From JACRBE01 sp964429005 (lineage in GTDB: Bacteria; Chlamydiota; Chlamydiia; Chlamydiales; JACRBE01): a stretch of DNA of 32,142 bases. The notes under the pieces were generated by a model that searched no databases, was not told the origin of the DNA, and saw nothing but the letters and a program-made list of their open reading frames with translations. A program made the translations under genes and the position numbers. Numbering within the stretch: position 1 is the stretch's first letter; each line of letters opens with the position of its first letter. The DNA is taken from positions 1 through 32,142 of the forward strand of contig CAYSAJ010000019.1 in NCBI GenBank assembly GCA_964429005.1, read 5' to 3'. This document shows positions 21,748 through 30,508 of the stretch, piece by piece.

Positions 21748-22116
21748 TTATTTTTTCTTATTAGCTACAGTTTTTTTCTTCCCTTTACGCGTACGAGAGT
21801 TGGTTCTTGTACGTTGTCCTCGTACTGGCAACTTAAGACGGTGTCTCATACCTCTGTAGCAATTGATGCTTATAAGTCTTTTGATGTTATTCTGGATCTG
21901 TCTACGAAGATCCCCTTCCACTGTGTACTGGGATTGCAAGAGTCCGTTTAAACGAGAAATATCTTCCTCAGTAAGCTGACTTGCTTTCATATTTGGATCG
22001 AGATTTAACTCAGATAAGATTTTTTTAACAATGTTTCGACCGACGCCATAGATATAGGTCAAGCTCACTTCGAGTCGTTTGTTATCTGGAATGTCGATGC
22101 CTATCACTCGGGGCAT
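21748..22116 (-). CDS. rpsM: 30S ribosomal protein S13
   Basis: 122 residues, head of the 30S subunit contacting P-site tRNA and L5. Seen: MPRVIGIDIPDNKRLEVSLT, YGVGRNIVKKIL, and RGMRHRLKLPVRGQRTRTNS with a lysine-rich tail. AAGGAAG precedes the ATG. First gene of the rpsM-rpsK-rpoA-rplQ part, which has its own promoter. rpmJ and infA, usual upstream neighbours elsewhere, are absent. Confidence 0.97.
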   Translation of the reverse strand: MPRVIGIDIPDNKRLEVSLTYIYGVGRNIVKKILSELNLDPNMKASQLTEEDISRLNGLLQSQYTVEGDLRRQIQNNIKRLISINCYRGMRHRLKLPVRGQRTRTNSRTRKGKKKTVANKKK

Positions 22117-22158
22117 AGCTTTACTTCCTTTTTCGTTATAAATTAAAATTTGGTCAGC

Positions 22159-22187
22159 AGCATATCATACCAGCGAAAAGGTTTCAA
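22159..22187 (-). promoter_or_regulatory. Internal promoter ahead of rpsM-rpsK-rpoA-rplQ
   Basis: Minus strand: TTGAAA (22182-22187), 17 bases, TATGCT (22159-22164), in the 108-base space between secY and rpsM, the largest gap in the cluster. It would let rpoA be made apart from the upstream genes. Confidence 0.5.
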
Positions 22188-22224
22188 TGTATATGTTGCT
22201 TATTCCGCATCCATCAAAATTATT

Positions 22225-23598
22225 TTATATCTTTATTTTTGACCTTTTTTTGGTCATAAACCCATCATAACGTTTTGAGATAAGATGAGATTCAATTTGT
22301 TTCATTGTATCTAACACTACACCAACTAATATGAGAAGTGATGTACCCCCAAAAAACTGGCTGATGCTAGCATCAACATCTAAAAATTTTCCTACTAAGG
22401 AGGGTAAAATTGCAATGAACGCTAAAAAAACCGCTCCAGCAAAAGTGATCCTATTCATTGTTGATTCTAAAAATTCTTGAGTCGGCTTTCCTTGACGAAC
22501 ACCAGGAACAAAGGCTCCATTCTTCTTCATGTCCGAAGCGATATGCTCAGGATTGAACTGGGTCGCAGTCCAAAAATATGTGAAGAAAAGAATTAAGAGC
22601 ACGTACACTACCATGTAAAACCAGTTTCCTGGTGAAAGGAGGCGAGCTAACGTGGCGAACCAATTCTGTGTGTCTAAGAACTGTGCGATTGTTGCAGGGA
22701 ACATTAGGATAGAAGATGCAAAAATTACAGGAATAACTCCTGCATAATTCACCTTTAGAGGGATGTATGCATTACCACCCTGAACTTCTCTACGCCCTAC
22801 TATTCGTCTAGCATATTGAAGAGGGATTTTTCTTTGACCTTGAATAATCAAAATTGTTCCTAAAATAATCCCTACGAAAATAACAGCTAGGACTATCAAT
22901 GTAAGAAAGCTCAATTTAGAAGTATCTTGAGAATCCAGGTTTAATCCTGAAATAATAGCTCCTAAAGTTGAAGGAAGAGAAGAAACGATACCAACCGCAA
23001 TAATTAAGCTGATTCCATTCCCAATTCCTCTCTCAGAAATTTGCTCTCCAATCCACATAAGGATTAATGTACCTGTAGTCATCGTAATCATTACAGATAG
23101 GTAGAAAAGTACAGGGATCCCTAGAGGTAAAAACTTTAAGAAGACGGGCGATACGATTCCTGGATGACTTGCATTTACGCTGAGTGCATACTTAGTATAA
23201 AGACAAGCTTGAAACATTGCCAAGCCTAGAGTGAGCCATCTTGTCCAATTTGCAATCTTCCGTTTTCCAGCTTCAGGATTTTCGCGAACTTCTCTCTGGA
23301 GTGAAGGAACGATAGCAATAAGAAGCTGAAGGATAATCGATGCTGAGATATAGGGCATAACCCCTAAAGCAACGATTGTCATTTGAGCAAAAGCCCCTCC
23401 AGAAAATAAATCAACTAATTGAAATAAATTCTGGCCACCTTTTGTTGCAAACTTAAAAAGGTTGAAGACTTCTTCTGGGTTTACTCCCGGAACTGGAATA
23501 TAAGCACCAACTCGGCAAACCAAAAGTAACAATAACGTAAACAGGATCTTATTTCTAAGATCCTCAACTGAAAAGATTCTTTTTACAGCGTCTATCAT
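22225..23598 (-). CDS. secY: Protein translocase channel SecY
   Basis: 457 residues with ten membrane helices. Seen: NKILFTLLLLLVCRVGAYIP with the PGV plug region, MPYISASIILQLL in helix 2, GERGIGNG-like SERGIGNGISLII, and the cytosolic loop QGQRKIPLQYARRIVGRR. The C-terminal tail is short and basic (SKRYDGFMTKKRSKIKI). It forms the inner-membrane Sec pore. Start overlaps the rplO stop by 4 bases. adk and infA, often next in other bacteria, are absent. Confidence 0.97.
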   Translation of the reverse strand: MIDAVKRIFSVEDLRNKILFTLLLLLVCRVGAYIPVPGVNPEEVFNLFKFATKGGQNLFQLVDLFSGGAFAQMTIVALGVMPYISASIILQLLIAIVPSLQREVRENPEAGKRKIANWTRWLTLGLAMFQACLYTKYALSVNASHPGIVSPVFLKFLPLGIPVLFYLSVMITMTTGTLILMWIGEQISERGIGNGISLIIAVGIVSSLPSTLGAIISGLNLDSQDTSKLSFLTLIVLAVIFVGIILGTILIIQGQRKIPLQYARRIVGRREVQGGNAYIPLKVNYAGVIPVIFASSILMFPATIAQFLDTQNWFATLARLLSPGNWFYMVVYVLLILFFTYFWTATQFNPEHIASDMKKNGAFVPGVRQGKPTQEFLESTMNRITFAGAVFLAFIAILPSLVGKFLDVDASISQFFGGTSLLILVGVVLDTMKQIESHLISKRYDGFMTKKRSKIKI

Positions 23599-24047
23599 AC
23601 GACTTTAAACTCAATAGATGATTGTTCTAATTTTTCGATAGCACCTTTTGAAAAGATGTCAGCTTCGATCACGACTTTTTTAGTTAATTGACCATTACCT
23701 AAGATTTTGATCTTCGCTTGGGATGATACCGAGAACAAACCTTTATTGATTAAAGTCATCAGGTTTACAGTTTCACCATCTTCAAAAGCTTCGTTTATTC
23801 TATCGAGATTAATTGAAAAGACTTCTTGTTTAAATCTTCCATTATTAAACCCACGAATAGGGAGCTTTTTATATAGTGGGAACTGACCCCCTTCTTGACC
23901 ATAACGTCTTTTGTATCCAGAACGAGACTTATCACCTTTATGGCCTCTGCCACATGTCTTTCCAAGCTTCGATCCGACTCCACGACCTACACGCTTTCTC
24001 GCTTTGTAAGGACGGTGTGTATTTTGCAAATTAGATAACATAGACAT
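23595..24047 (-). CDS. rplO: 50S ribosomal protein L15
   Basis: 150 residues. Conserved glycine-rich N-terminal region RKRVGRGVGSKLGKTCGRGH with KGDKSRSGYKRRYGQEGGQ and PIRGFNN. The C-terminal half is more divergent, as in Chlamydia. ATG at 24047; an internal ATG two codons on is also possible. It follows rpsE directly because rpmD (L30) is missing. Confidence 0.95.
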   Translation of the reverse strand: MSMLSNLQNTHRPYKARKRVGRGVGSKLGKTCGRGHKGDKSRSGYKRRYGQEGGQFPLYKKLPIRGFNNGRFKQEVFSINLDRINEAFEDGETVNLMTLINKGLFSVSSQAKIKILGNGQLTKKVVIEADIFSKGAIEKLEQSSIEFKVV

Positions 24048-24052
24048 GCTAA

Positions 24053-24547
24053 CTAGACTCCACGCATTTGTAAAATTTCTTTCTTGTTTTTGAGAGACTT
24101 AAGGGCTTTTACTGTAGCATTAACTAGATTGATAGGGTTGTTGCAGCCTAAGCTCTTAGCAACAACATCTTTTACCCCGCCTAGCTCAAGAACTGAACGT
24201 ACTTTAGAACCTGCAATTACGCCTGTCCCTTCTTTTGCCGGCTTAATGAATACTTCAGCTCCGTCCCATGCCATTTTAATCTCGTGAGGGATGGTAGTTC
24301 CATCAAGCTCGAAAGAAAATAAATTCTTTCGGGCAGATTCCCCTGCTTTCTTAATTGCATCAGAAACTTCATTCGCTTTTGCAAAACCGATCCCTATTTG
24401 ACCTTTGCCATCACCAACTAGAATAAGAGCTGAGAAACTAAACTTTTTTCCACCCTTCACTGTTTTCGAGCATCGATTAATATAAAGAACTTTTTCTTCA
24501 AAATCAGATTTAGACTCTGGACGATTTTTATGCTTTTCATTTGTCAT
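24053..24547 (-). CDS. rpsE: 30S ribosomal protein S5
   Basis: 164 residues from ATG 24547 (MTNEKHKN). The core is intact: FEEKVLYINRCSKTVKGGKKFSFSALILVGD split by the usual decoding-accuracy loop, VGDGKGQIGIGFAKANEVSD, and GTGVIAGSKVRSVLELGGVKD. A TTG at 24556 has a better-spaced GGTGG and would add three residues. I prefer the ATG, with the TTG a real alternative. Confidence 0.95.
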   Translation of the reverse strand: MTNEKHKNRPESKSDFEEKVLYINRCSKTVKGGKKFSFSALILVGDGKGQIGIGFAKANEVSDAIKKAGESARKNLFSFELDGTTIPHEIKMAWDGAEVFIKPAKEGTGVIAGSKVRSVLELGGVKDVVAKSLGCNNPINLVNATVKALKSLKNKKEILQMRGV

Positions 24548-24565
24548 AGTGTTCAATAACCCACC

Positions 24566-24937
24566 TTAAAATTGTAAACCGGCATTACGAGCGGCATTTG
24601 CTAATTCAGCAATGACTCCATGGAATTTAAAACGGCCTCTATCGAAAATCACTGTTTCAATGCCAGCTTGTTTCGCTTTTTCAGCAACTTTTTCCCCGAT
24701 GTGTCTTGCAGCTTCTTTAGATTTTTTAGCTAAATCTGAATTTTTTAGATCTTTTGAAGCTGTACCATAGCTAACTAAAGTACAAGAAGACTCATCATCA
24801 ATTAATTGCACAAAGATATGTTTGTTAGATTTCATAACAGACATTCTTGGCTTTGAGGCATTCCCTCGGAGTTTTTTTCTTACTCGGAGAACTCGCTTTT
24901 GGCGGACTTTATTTTTTTTAACTGTATCTTTAATCAT
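24566..24937 (-). CDS. rplR: 50S ribosomal protein L18
   Basis: 123 residues, 5S rRNA-binding protein of the central protuberance. Conserved: RKKLRGNASKPRMSVMKSNK, HIFVQLIDDESSCTLVSYGT and the closing FDRGRFKFHGVIAELANAAR with GLQF. 5 bases after rplF. Confidence 0.96.
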   Translation of the reverse strand: MIKDTVKKNKVRQKRVLRVRKKLRGNASKPRMSVMKSNKHIFVQLIDDESSCTLVSYGTASKDLKNSDLAKKSKEAARHIGEKVAEKAKQAGIETVIFDRGRFKFHGVIAELANAARNAGLQF

Positions 24938-24942
24938 CTTAT

Positions 24943-25482
24943 TTACTTCCCTTTAGCCGCTTTACCCGCTTTCTTTCTGACGAATTCGTTTTCATAACGA
25001 ACACCTTTACCTTTATATGGCTCTGGTTTCTTTATAGCACGAATATCAGCTGCAAACTGGCCTACTGCTTGTTTGTCAGCGCCTGTAATAGTGATCGCTG
25101 TGTTCTTATCGATTGCGACATGTACGCCTTGAGGAATCGGTAAATTAAATGGATGAGAAAAACCTAACTGGAGCTCAACTTGTGTTCCCTTTAAGTTAGC
25201 TCTGTAACCTACTCCGATAAGGAGAAGTTTTTTTTCAAATCCTTTAGAAACGCCCTCTACGGCATTTTTAATTAATGAGTAAAACAACCCTAGGACTGGT
25301 TTTTCTAATTCATCAGAAGCGAACGAAACGAATAATTGGTTGTCTTTTCTTTCAATATTTAATCCTTCAGGAAATTCCTTGGAAAGAGTTCCTTTAGGTC
25401 CTTTAAAAGAGATAAGATTCCCTTTAACTTGGACATCAACTCCGGAAGGTATAATAACAGGTCGTTTTGCTAAGCGAGACAT
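24943..25482 (-). CDS. rplF: 50S ribosomal protein L6
   Basis: 179 residues near the sarcin-ricin loop. Two repeated L6 domains are visible, the first starting IPSGVDVQVKGNLISFKGPK, the second containing VGYRANLKGTQVELQLGFSH. The C-terminal signature PEPYKGKGVRYENEFVRKKA is complete. 18 bases after rpsH. Confidence 0.97.
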   Translation of the reverse strand: MSRLAKRPVIIPSGVDVQVKGNLISFKGPKGTLSKEFPEGLNIERKDNQLFVSFASDELEKPVLGLFYSLIKNAVEGVSKGFEKKLLLIGVGYRANLKGTQVELQLGFSHPFNLPIPQGVHVAIDKNTAITITGADKQAVGQFAADIRAIKKPEPYKGKGVRYENEFVRKKAGKAAKGK

Positions 25483-25500
25483 TTTGTTCTTTTCCTTTTT

Positions 25501-25893
25501 TTACCAAATCTTACACAAAAGCTCACCACCCACATGAAGAGAGCGTGCTTTATCACCTGTAACAACACCTTTGGGAGTAGAAAGAATGGAAATTCCAAGA
25601 CCTTCTAGAACACGTGGGATTCTGTCCACAGGAACATATTTACGTACACCAGGCTTAGAAATTCTAACGATTCCTTGAATTACAGGCTTTCTATTTTTCG
25701 CATACTTTAAAAAGATTCTGATTTTTCTCTTTTCTTCGCTGTAAATATAATTTTCGATAAAGCCATTATGCTTCAAAAGATCTACGATAGATACATGCAT
25801 TTTGCTGAGAGGAACATCAACATAGCGATGTTGCGCTCCGCATGCATTTCGTATTCTGGTCAATAAGTCAGCAATAGGATCACTAATTGCCAT
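25501..25893 (-). CDS. rpsH: 30S ribosomal protein S8
   Basis: 130 residues. N-terminal SDPIADLLTRIRNACGAQH, central KYAKNRKPVIQGIVRISKPG and C-terminal LSTPKGVVTGDKARSLHVGG. An early assembly protein of the central domain of 16S rRNA. It follows rplE directly: the S14 gene usually between them is missing here, as in Chlamydia. Confidence 0.97.
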   Translation of the reverse strand: MAISDPIADLLTRIRNACGAQHRYVDVPLSKMHVSIVDLLKHNGFIENYIYSEEKRKIRIFLKYAKNRKPVIQGIVRISKPGVRKYVPVDRIPRVLEGLGISILSTPKGVVTGDKARSLHVGGELLCKIW

Positions 25894-25913
25894 TGAGCTT
25901 TTCCTTTTTTAAA

Positions 25914-26462
25914 TTATTTATTCTTTTTGTAGGGAAGACCAAGATTCGCAAGCAGCTCTACACACTCTTCATCTGTTTGAGCTGATGTGACAAAAGTAAT
26001 ATTCATCCCTTGAGTTCTTTTAATTTCATCAAGATTTAATTCAGGGAACACTTGATGGTCATCTAATCCTAGCGAATAGTTTCCTTGACCGTCTGCGCCT
26101 TGCTTAAATCCTCTAAAGTCACGGATACGTGGGCTTACAATGTTAACGAAACGATCTACGAAATCGTACATTCTTTTTCCACGAATTGTTACTTTAAGAC
26201 CAATAGCTTGATCTTCACGAAGTTTAAAGTTAGAAATCGCTTTCTTTGCACGAGTTACAATAGGCTTTTGTCCTGCTATCACTGTTAATTCTTTAACATG
26301 ATCCTGGATGATATTCTTGTCCTTTGTTGCCTCGGCAATTCCCATGCTAATAACTACTTTTTTTAGCTTTGGGACTAACATTGGATTTTTATAGTCAAAC
26401 TTACTGATAAGTTTGTCCTTAATCTCCGTATTGTACTTAACTTGAAGTCTAGACTTGTTCAT
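25914..26462 (-). CDS. rplE: 50S ribosomal protein L5
   Basis: 182 residues, 5S rRNA binding and contact with S13. Seen: MLVPKLKKVVISMGIAEATK, TGQKPIVTRAKKAISNF-like VIAGQKPIVTRAKKAISNFK, IGLKVTIRGKRMYDFVDRFV, and the C-terminal GMNITFVTSAQTDEE. 3 bases after rplX. Confidence 0.97.
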   Translation of the reverse strand: MNKSRLQVKYNTEIKDKLISKFDYKNPMLVPKLKKVVISMGIAEATKDKNIIQDHVKELTVIAGQKPIVTRAKKAISNFKLREDQAIGLKVTIRGKRMYDFVDRFVNIVSPRIRDFRGFKQGADGQGNYSLGLDDHQVFPELNLDEIKRTQGMNITFVTSAQTDEECVELLANLGLPYKKNK

Positions 26463-26465
26463 ACA

Positions 26466-26801
26466 TTAATTCTTTGCTTTCTTAATAGTTCTCAAAAAGT
26501 TGGTTTGACCATTTTCTAGCGCATGTAGCTCACGATCCCCATTTGCATTAAGTACAACCTTAGTTTTTAATGGTTTCCCATCTTGGTCACTTAAAGCAAC
26601 ATTGGAAATATGAATCGCTCTTTCAATATCAACTATCTGAGATTTTGAGTTTTCATCTCTTCTTTTAAGGTGTCTTTTTCTAACGTTTACACCTTTAACT
26701 AAAACTTTATCCCCTTTGCGGGCAAGAACAGCACCAACTGTTCCTTTATCATTACCCGTAAGGACGACAACTCTATCGTTTTTTCTAATCCACTTACTCA
26801 T
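26466..26801 (-). CDS. rplX: 50S ribosomal protein L24
   Basis: 111 residues. The KOW motif is clear near the start (KNDRVVVLTGNDKGTVGAVL), with VLVKGVNVRKRHLKRRDENS following. Assembly initiator of the 50S subunit. Its ATG overlaps the rplN stop (TAATG). Confidence 0.96.
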   Translation of the reverse strand: MSKWIRKNDRVVVLTGNDKGTVGAVLARKGDKVLVKGVNVRKRHLKRRDENSKSQIVDIERAIHISNVALSDQDGKPLKTKVVLNANGDRELHALENGQTNFLRTIKKAKN

Positions 26802-27169
26802 TAAATCACCTCTGGAGCTAACGAACTGATTTTTAGGAATCCCTTATTTCTCACTTCTCTAGCAACAGGACCAAAAATTCTAGTGCCTTTAGGATTCATT
26901 TTTTCATCAATTATCACACAGCTATTGTCATAAAATTTTAAGTAGGAACCGTCTTTACGACGAATTTCTCTTTTCGTTCTTACAATTACTGCTCTGACAA
27001 CTTCACCTTTTTTCACAGTTGCTTTTGGATCCGACTCTTTGACGGAACAAACGATAACATCTCCAACAGTCGCATATCTTCTTTTTGATCCCTTCAAAAC
27101 TTTGAAGCATCGAACTCTTCTAGCGCCTGTATTATCCGCAACTTCCAAATCGGTTTCTTGCTGTATCAT
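26801..27169 (-). CDS. rplN: 50S ribosomal protein L14
   Basis: 122 residues, full length. MIQQETDLEVADNTGARRVR at the start, KGEVVRAVIVRTKREIRRKD, and GTRIFGPVAREVRNKGFLKI at the end. Forms part of the intersubunit bridge and the RsfS silencing site. Confidence 0.98.
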   Translation of the reverse strand: MIQQETDLEVADNTGARRVRCFKVLKGSKRRYATVGDVIVCSVKESDPKATVKKGEVVRAVIVRTKREIRRKDGSYLKFYDNSCVIIDEKMNPKGTRIFGPVAREVRNKGFLKISSLAPEVI

Positions 27170-27193
27170 ACGATCTCGCTCATCTTTAAATCG

Positions 27194-27427
27194 TTACTTG
27201 ACTTCTACAACTCGCCAACGTTTCAATTTTGAAAGCGGTCGAGTTTCTTCAATTTTAACTTCTTGCCCAATCTGCAAATCTTGATCTGTATGGGCATAAT
27301 ATTTTTTCCAAAGTTTAACAGTTTTGCCGTATCTTGGATGCTGGAGAGTTCTCGTAACTCGCACAGTAACCGTTTTTTGCATCTTATTAGACACAACAAC
27401 ACCTGATTTTACTTTTTGATTATTCAT
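27194..27427 (-). CDS. rpsQ: 30S ribosomal protein S17
   Basis: 77 residues from ATG 27427, chosen because AAGGG lies 9 bases upstream; a GTG at 27436 would add three residues. OB-fold signature GVVVSNKMQKTVTVRVTRTL, HPRYGKTVKLWKKYYAHTD, and IEETRPLSKLKRWRVVEV. The start lies inside the last codons of rpmC, so translation is coupled. Confidence 0.96.
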   Translation of the reverse strand: MNNQKVKSGVVVSNKMQKTVTVRVTRTLQHPRYGKTVKLWKKYYAHTDQDLQIGQEVKIEETRPLSKLKRWRVVEVK

Positions 27428-27617
27428 ATCTAGCACCCTTGCTTTGATTTAAAACGGTTAAAACCCTTGCACGGTCACGTTTTGCTTTATGCAAAAGGTG
27501 TGGTTTTTCTAACTTTCTCGTTAATTTTAGCTCATTAGCAAGCTCAAAAATTTCTTTTGAAAGTTCTTGATACTTTTGTTTTAAATCATCTACCGATAAA
27601 TTTCGTAATTCTTCCAT
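27420..27617 (-). CDS. rpmC: 50S ribosomal protein L29
   Basis: 65 residues, two-helix protein at the exit tunnel near SRP and trigger factor sites. MEELRNLSVDDLKQKYQELS, and KPHLLHKAKRDRARVLTVLN in the second helix. 2 bases after rplP and overlapping rpsQ. Confidence 0.96.
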   Translation of the reverse strand: MEELRNLSVDDLKQKYQELSKEIFELANELKLTRKLEKPHLLHKAKRDRARVLTVLNQSKGARYE

Positions 27618-27619
27618 TG

Positions 27620-28039
27620 TTATACTCTCTCCACTCGATCAACGAATCTTGTTTTGACATTGAGCTTCGCTGCTGCTCGAGAAAGAGCTTGTTGAGCATC
27701 TTCTCGGCTTACGTTAGCTACCTCAAATAGGACCTTTCCAGGTCTTACAAGAGCCACGTAATGATCGACTCCGCCTTTACCTTTACCCATACGAGTTTCA
27801 GCAGGCTTCTTTGTAATCGGTTTATCTGGAAAAATTTTAATCCAAACTTTTCCTTTTCTACTAAAATATCTTGTAATAGCAACACGGCAAGCTTCGATTT
27901 GTCGGTTTGTAATTTTCCCTCTTTCTAAAACTTGCATGCCGAACTCGCCAAACTCCACAAATTCACCGCTCTTTGTGAGCCCAGACATACTACCCTTTTG
28001 GGTCTTTCGATATTTCGTACGAGATGGTAACATGACCAT
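27620..28039 (-). CDS. rplP: 50S ribosomal protein L16
   Basis: 139 residues. MLPSRTKYRKTQKGSMSGLT, GEFGMQVLERGKITNRQIEA, GKVWIKIFPDKPITKKPAET and RMGKGKGGVDHYVALVRPGK are all family motifs. ATG 28039 has AAGGAGAA 10 bases upstream; a second ATG two codons later is less well placed. Helps form the A-site tRNA elbow contact. Confidence 0.97.
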   Translation of the reverse strand: MVMLPSRTKYRKTQKGSMSGLTKSGEFVEFGEFGMQVLERGKITNRQIEACRVAITRYFSRKGKVWIKIFPDKPITKKPAETRMGKGKGGVDHYVALVRPGKVLFEVANVSREDAQQALSRAAAKLNVKTRFVDRVERV

Positions 28040-28054
28040 TGTTCAAATTCTCCT

Positions 28055-28690
28055 TTATTGTCGGGCTGCTTGGGTGCCTTTGTTAATGGTAACCTTCACA
28101 CCAATTGTTCCGTAAGTTGTCTCAGCTCTAGCAGTTGCATAGTCAAGATCTTCACGTAACGTATGAAGGGGGATTCTTCCCTCTTTATACCATTCAGTTC
28201 GGGCAATTTCAGCGCCACCAATTCTACCGGAAAGTTGAACTTTAATTCCAGCGGCACCTGCATCCATCGCACTTTGAATAGCTTTTTTTAGAACTTTTCT
28301 AAAAGCCACTCGTCTTTCGATTTGTTTTGCGATACCTTCTGCAACTAATTTCGCATCTAGGTCTGGTCTCTTGATTTCATCAACCTCGATCCAAACTTCT
28401 TTCCCAGTAAAAGATTTTAATTCTTGTTTGAGGACGTCAATCTCGGAGCCTTTTTTACCAATAACAAGACCTGGTCTTGCTGTATGGATAGTCACTTCGA
28501 TTTTATCGCTCATTCGTTTAATAGAAATGCTCGATGTTCCTGCGCAGCAAGGCTTTTTCATCAAATAATTTCTGATTTCGATATCTTCAGCAATTAGTCT
28601 TCCATAGTCTTTTTTGGAAGCAAACCAGTTTGACTTCCAATTTTTTCTGATAACTAAACGAAATCCAATTGGAGATGTTTTCTGACCCAT
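28055..28690 (-). CDS. rpsC: 30S ribosomal protein S3
   Basis: 211 residues. MGQKTSPIGFRLVIRKNWKS at the start, the KH domain with ARPGLVIGKKGSEIDVLKQE, and the C-terminal domain SGRIGGAEIARTEWYKEGRI with GTIGVKVTINKG. Part of the mRNA entry channel. The acidic tail seen in E. coli is absent, so it is slightly shorter. Confidence 0.97.
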   Translation of the reverse strand: MGQKTSPIGFRLVIRKNWKSNWFASKKDYGRLIAEDIEIRNYLMKKPCCAGTSSISIKRMSDKIEVTIHTARPGLVIGKKGSEIDVLKQELKSFTGKEVWIEVDEIKRPDLDAKLVAEGIAKQIERRVAFRKVLKKAIQSAMDAGAAGIKVQLSGRIGGAEIARTEWYKEGRIPLHTLREDLDYATARAETTYGTIGVKVTINKGTQAARQ

Positions 28691-28701
28691 TACATATCCT
28701 C

Positions 28702-29037
28702 TTATTTAGCCTCAACGACCACAGTGAAGTGGCTCATTCTTTTCATGACCGGAACTCGACCACCGCGACTCTTTGATTTCGCTCTTTTAATGATCGGACC
28801 TGCGTCTATCCTAACTTCCTTTACAACGAGATCTCGTTTTTGCACATTCAAATTTGTTTCCGCATTTGCGATGGCGCTAAGTAAAGTTTTTCCAAGTAAT
28901 CTACCTGCTTTACTGTTAGCGTAAAGGAGTTGCTGTTCAGCTTCTTCCACTTTTTTTCCGCGGATGAGCCCAGCTGCTAAGCGCGCTTTCCGTGGTGGAA
29001 TTCTTAAATATTTTGTTACTGCTTTCGCGTCTTTCAT
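28702..29037 (-). CDS. rplV: 50S ribosomal protein L22
   Basis: 111 residues. AVTKYLRIPPRKARLAAGLI, KTLLSAIANAETN, and the tunnel-lining loop region RIDAGPIIKRAKSKSRGG followed by VPVMKRMSHFTVVV. Contributes to the exit-tunnel constriction where leader-peptide stalling is sensed in other bacteria. Confidence 0.97.
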   Translation of the reverse strand: MKDAKAVTKYLRIPPRKARLAAGLIRGKKVEEAEQQLLYANSKAGRLLGKTLLSAIANAETNLNVQKRDLVVKEVRIDAGPIIKRAKSKSRGGRVPVMKRMSHFTVVVEAK

Positions 29038-29050
29038 TTTCTTTTATCCT

Positions 29051-29317
29051 CTATTTCTTAGTTCCACCATGGCCTTTGAAAATGCGAGTTGGTGAAAATT
29101 CACCCAAGCGATGTCCAACCATGTTCTCAGAAACGAATACAGAAATAAACTTTTTGCCATTATGAACTTCAAATGTATGACCAACCATTTCAGGAAGGAT
29201 CATAGATCTTCTGGACCAAGTTTTTATCGCAACTTTTTTATCGCCCTGATTCATTTTATTCACTTTAGAGTAAAGATGATGATCAACGAACGGACCTTTT
29301 TTTAACGATCTACCCAT
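29051..29317 (-). CDS. rpsS: 30S ribosomal protein S19
   Basis: 88 residues. MGRSLKKGPFVDHHLYSKVN, IKTWSRRSMILPEMVGHTFE and VGHRLGEFSPTRIFKGHGG. Head protein contacting S13 and the A-site finger. 2 bases after rplB. Confidence 0.98.
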   Translation of the reverse strand: MGRSLKKGPFVDHHLYSKVNKMNQGDKKVAIKTWSRRSMILPEMVGHTFEVHNGKKFISVFVSENMVGHRLGEFSPTRIFKGHGGTKK

Positions 29318-29319
29318 TC

Positions 29320-30159
29320 TTATTTCCTACGGTCTTTAACAATAAATTTAGTCGATTTTTTCTTATTACGTGTTTTTTTACCCTTAGTTTGAAGAGCCCA
29401 AGGTGTTTGTGGGATGTAACCGTTATGTCGGCCTTCACCACCACCATGAGGGTGATCTACAGGGTTCATCGCTGTACCACGAACCGTTGGTCTAATACCT
29501 TGCCAACGTACACGCCCCGCTTTCCCTTCTACTCGAAGGAGCCACTCTGGATTAGATACAGTACCAAAAGTAGCGCGGCAATTTTCATTAATAAGTCTCA
29601 TTTCACCTGATGGCATTCTGATTGTTGCATAGCCGCCACTACGACCTACTAATTGAGCAGATAGGCCCGCGCAACGCACAAGCTGACCACCTTTTGTAGG
29701 ATAGAGTTCGATGTTATGAATTACAGATCCGATAGGCATATCTTTTATTGCCATGCAGCACCCTGGTTTAAAAGGAGCATTAGGTCCTGAAGAAAGAACA
29801 TCTCCGGCTTTGATTCCCTCTGGAGCGAGAATATATCTTTTCTCACCATCAAGGTAGTGAAGCAAGGCTATGAAGGCGCTTCTATTAGGATCATATTCAA
29901 CAGATGCCACTTTCGCTTGGATGCCATCTTTTTCTCTTTTAAAGTCGATCAAGCGGTAAAACTTCTTGTGACCACCACCACGATGACGTGTTGTGATATG
30001 ACCATTGTGGTTTCTACCATTTGTTCTACGCTTACTCACCAGCAAGCTTTTTTCAGGTTCAACAGTAGCTCGAGTTTTTCCCACACGAGTAAGCTGTTGG
30101 TTATCTGGAAGAATGAGCTGTCTTTGTCCGGGAGTAACTGGTCTAAATTTTTTCAACAT
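29320..30159 (-). CDS. rplB: 50S ribosomal protein L2
   Basis: 279 residues. TRHRGGGHKKFYRLIDFKRE, EYDPNRSAFIALLHYLDGEK, and the highly conserved C-terminal MNPVDHPHGGGEGRHNG, which includes the His important for the peptidyl transferase region. Length and motifs standard. Confidence 0.98.
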   Translation of the reverse strand: MLKKFRPVTPGQRQLILPDNQQLTRVGKTRATVEPEKSLLVSKRRTNGRNHNGHITTRHRGGGHKKFYRLIDFKREKDGIQAKVASVEYDPNRSAFIALLHYLDGEKRYILAPEGIKAGDVLSSGPNAPFKPGCCMAIKDMPIGSVIHNIELYPTKGGQLVRCAGLSAQLVGRSGGYATIRMPSGEMRLINENCRATFGTVSNPEWLLRVEGKAGRVRWQGIRPTVRGTAMNPVDHPHGGGEGRHNGYIPQTPWALQTKGKKTRNKKKSTKFIVKDRRK

Positions 30160-30173
30160 GTTAGCACTTCCTC

Positions 30174-30506
30174 TTATAGAACATCATCGATTGCATTTCC
30201 TTCAGAAAGCGTTACTATAGCTTTCTTAAAGGCACCTGTTTTTCCCATACGTCCACGTACAGTACGGATCTTTGATTTAACATTGATCGTATTCACAGAG
30301 GTTACTTTGATGTTTTTGTGGGCATAAATTTGTTCAATAGCTTGAGCGATTTCAGTTTTGTTCGCTTTTTTGTCCACAACAAAAACATACTTAGGAAGTG
30401 TAAACTTTCTGACTGCTTTGTTAGAAGACAAATCTTTAAGAGACTGCAATACGCTCGCTTTTTCAGTCACATGTCTAGATTTGATAATTGAATAGGGAGT
30501 TTTCAT
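30174..30506 (-). CDS. rplW: 50S ribosomal protein L23
   Basis: 110 residues. PYSIIKSRHVTEKASVLQ, KYVFVVDKKANKTEIAQAIE and the extended loop region with KSKIRTVRGRMGKTGAFKKA. Docking site for trigger factor and SRP at the tunnel exit. 2 bases after rplD. Confidence 0.97.
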   Translation of the reverse strand: MKTPYSIIKSRHVTEKASVLQSLKDLSSNKAVRKFTLPKYVFVVDKKANKTEIAQAIEQIYAHKNIKVTSVNTINVKSKIRTVRGRMGKTGAFKKAIVTLSEGNAIDDVL

Positions 30507-30508
30507 AG

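Noticed and set aside
29857..30327. 156-codon plus-strand ORF across rplB and rplW
   Set aside because: Antisense shadow of two very highly conserved ribosomal genes; no ribosome site and no sensible protein composition.
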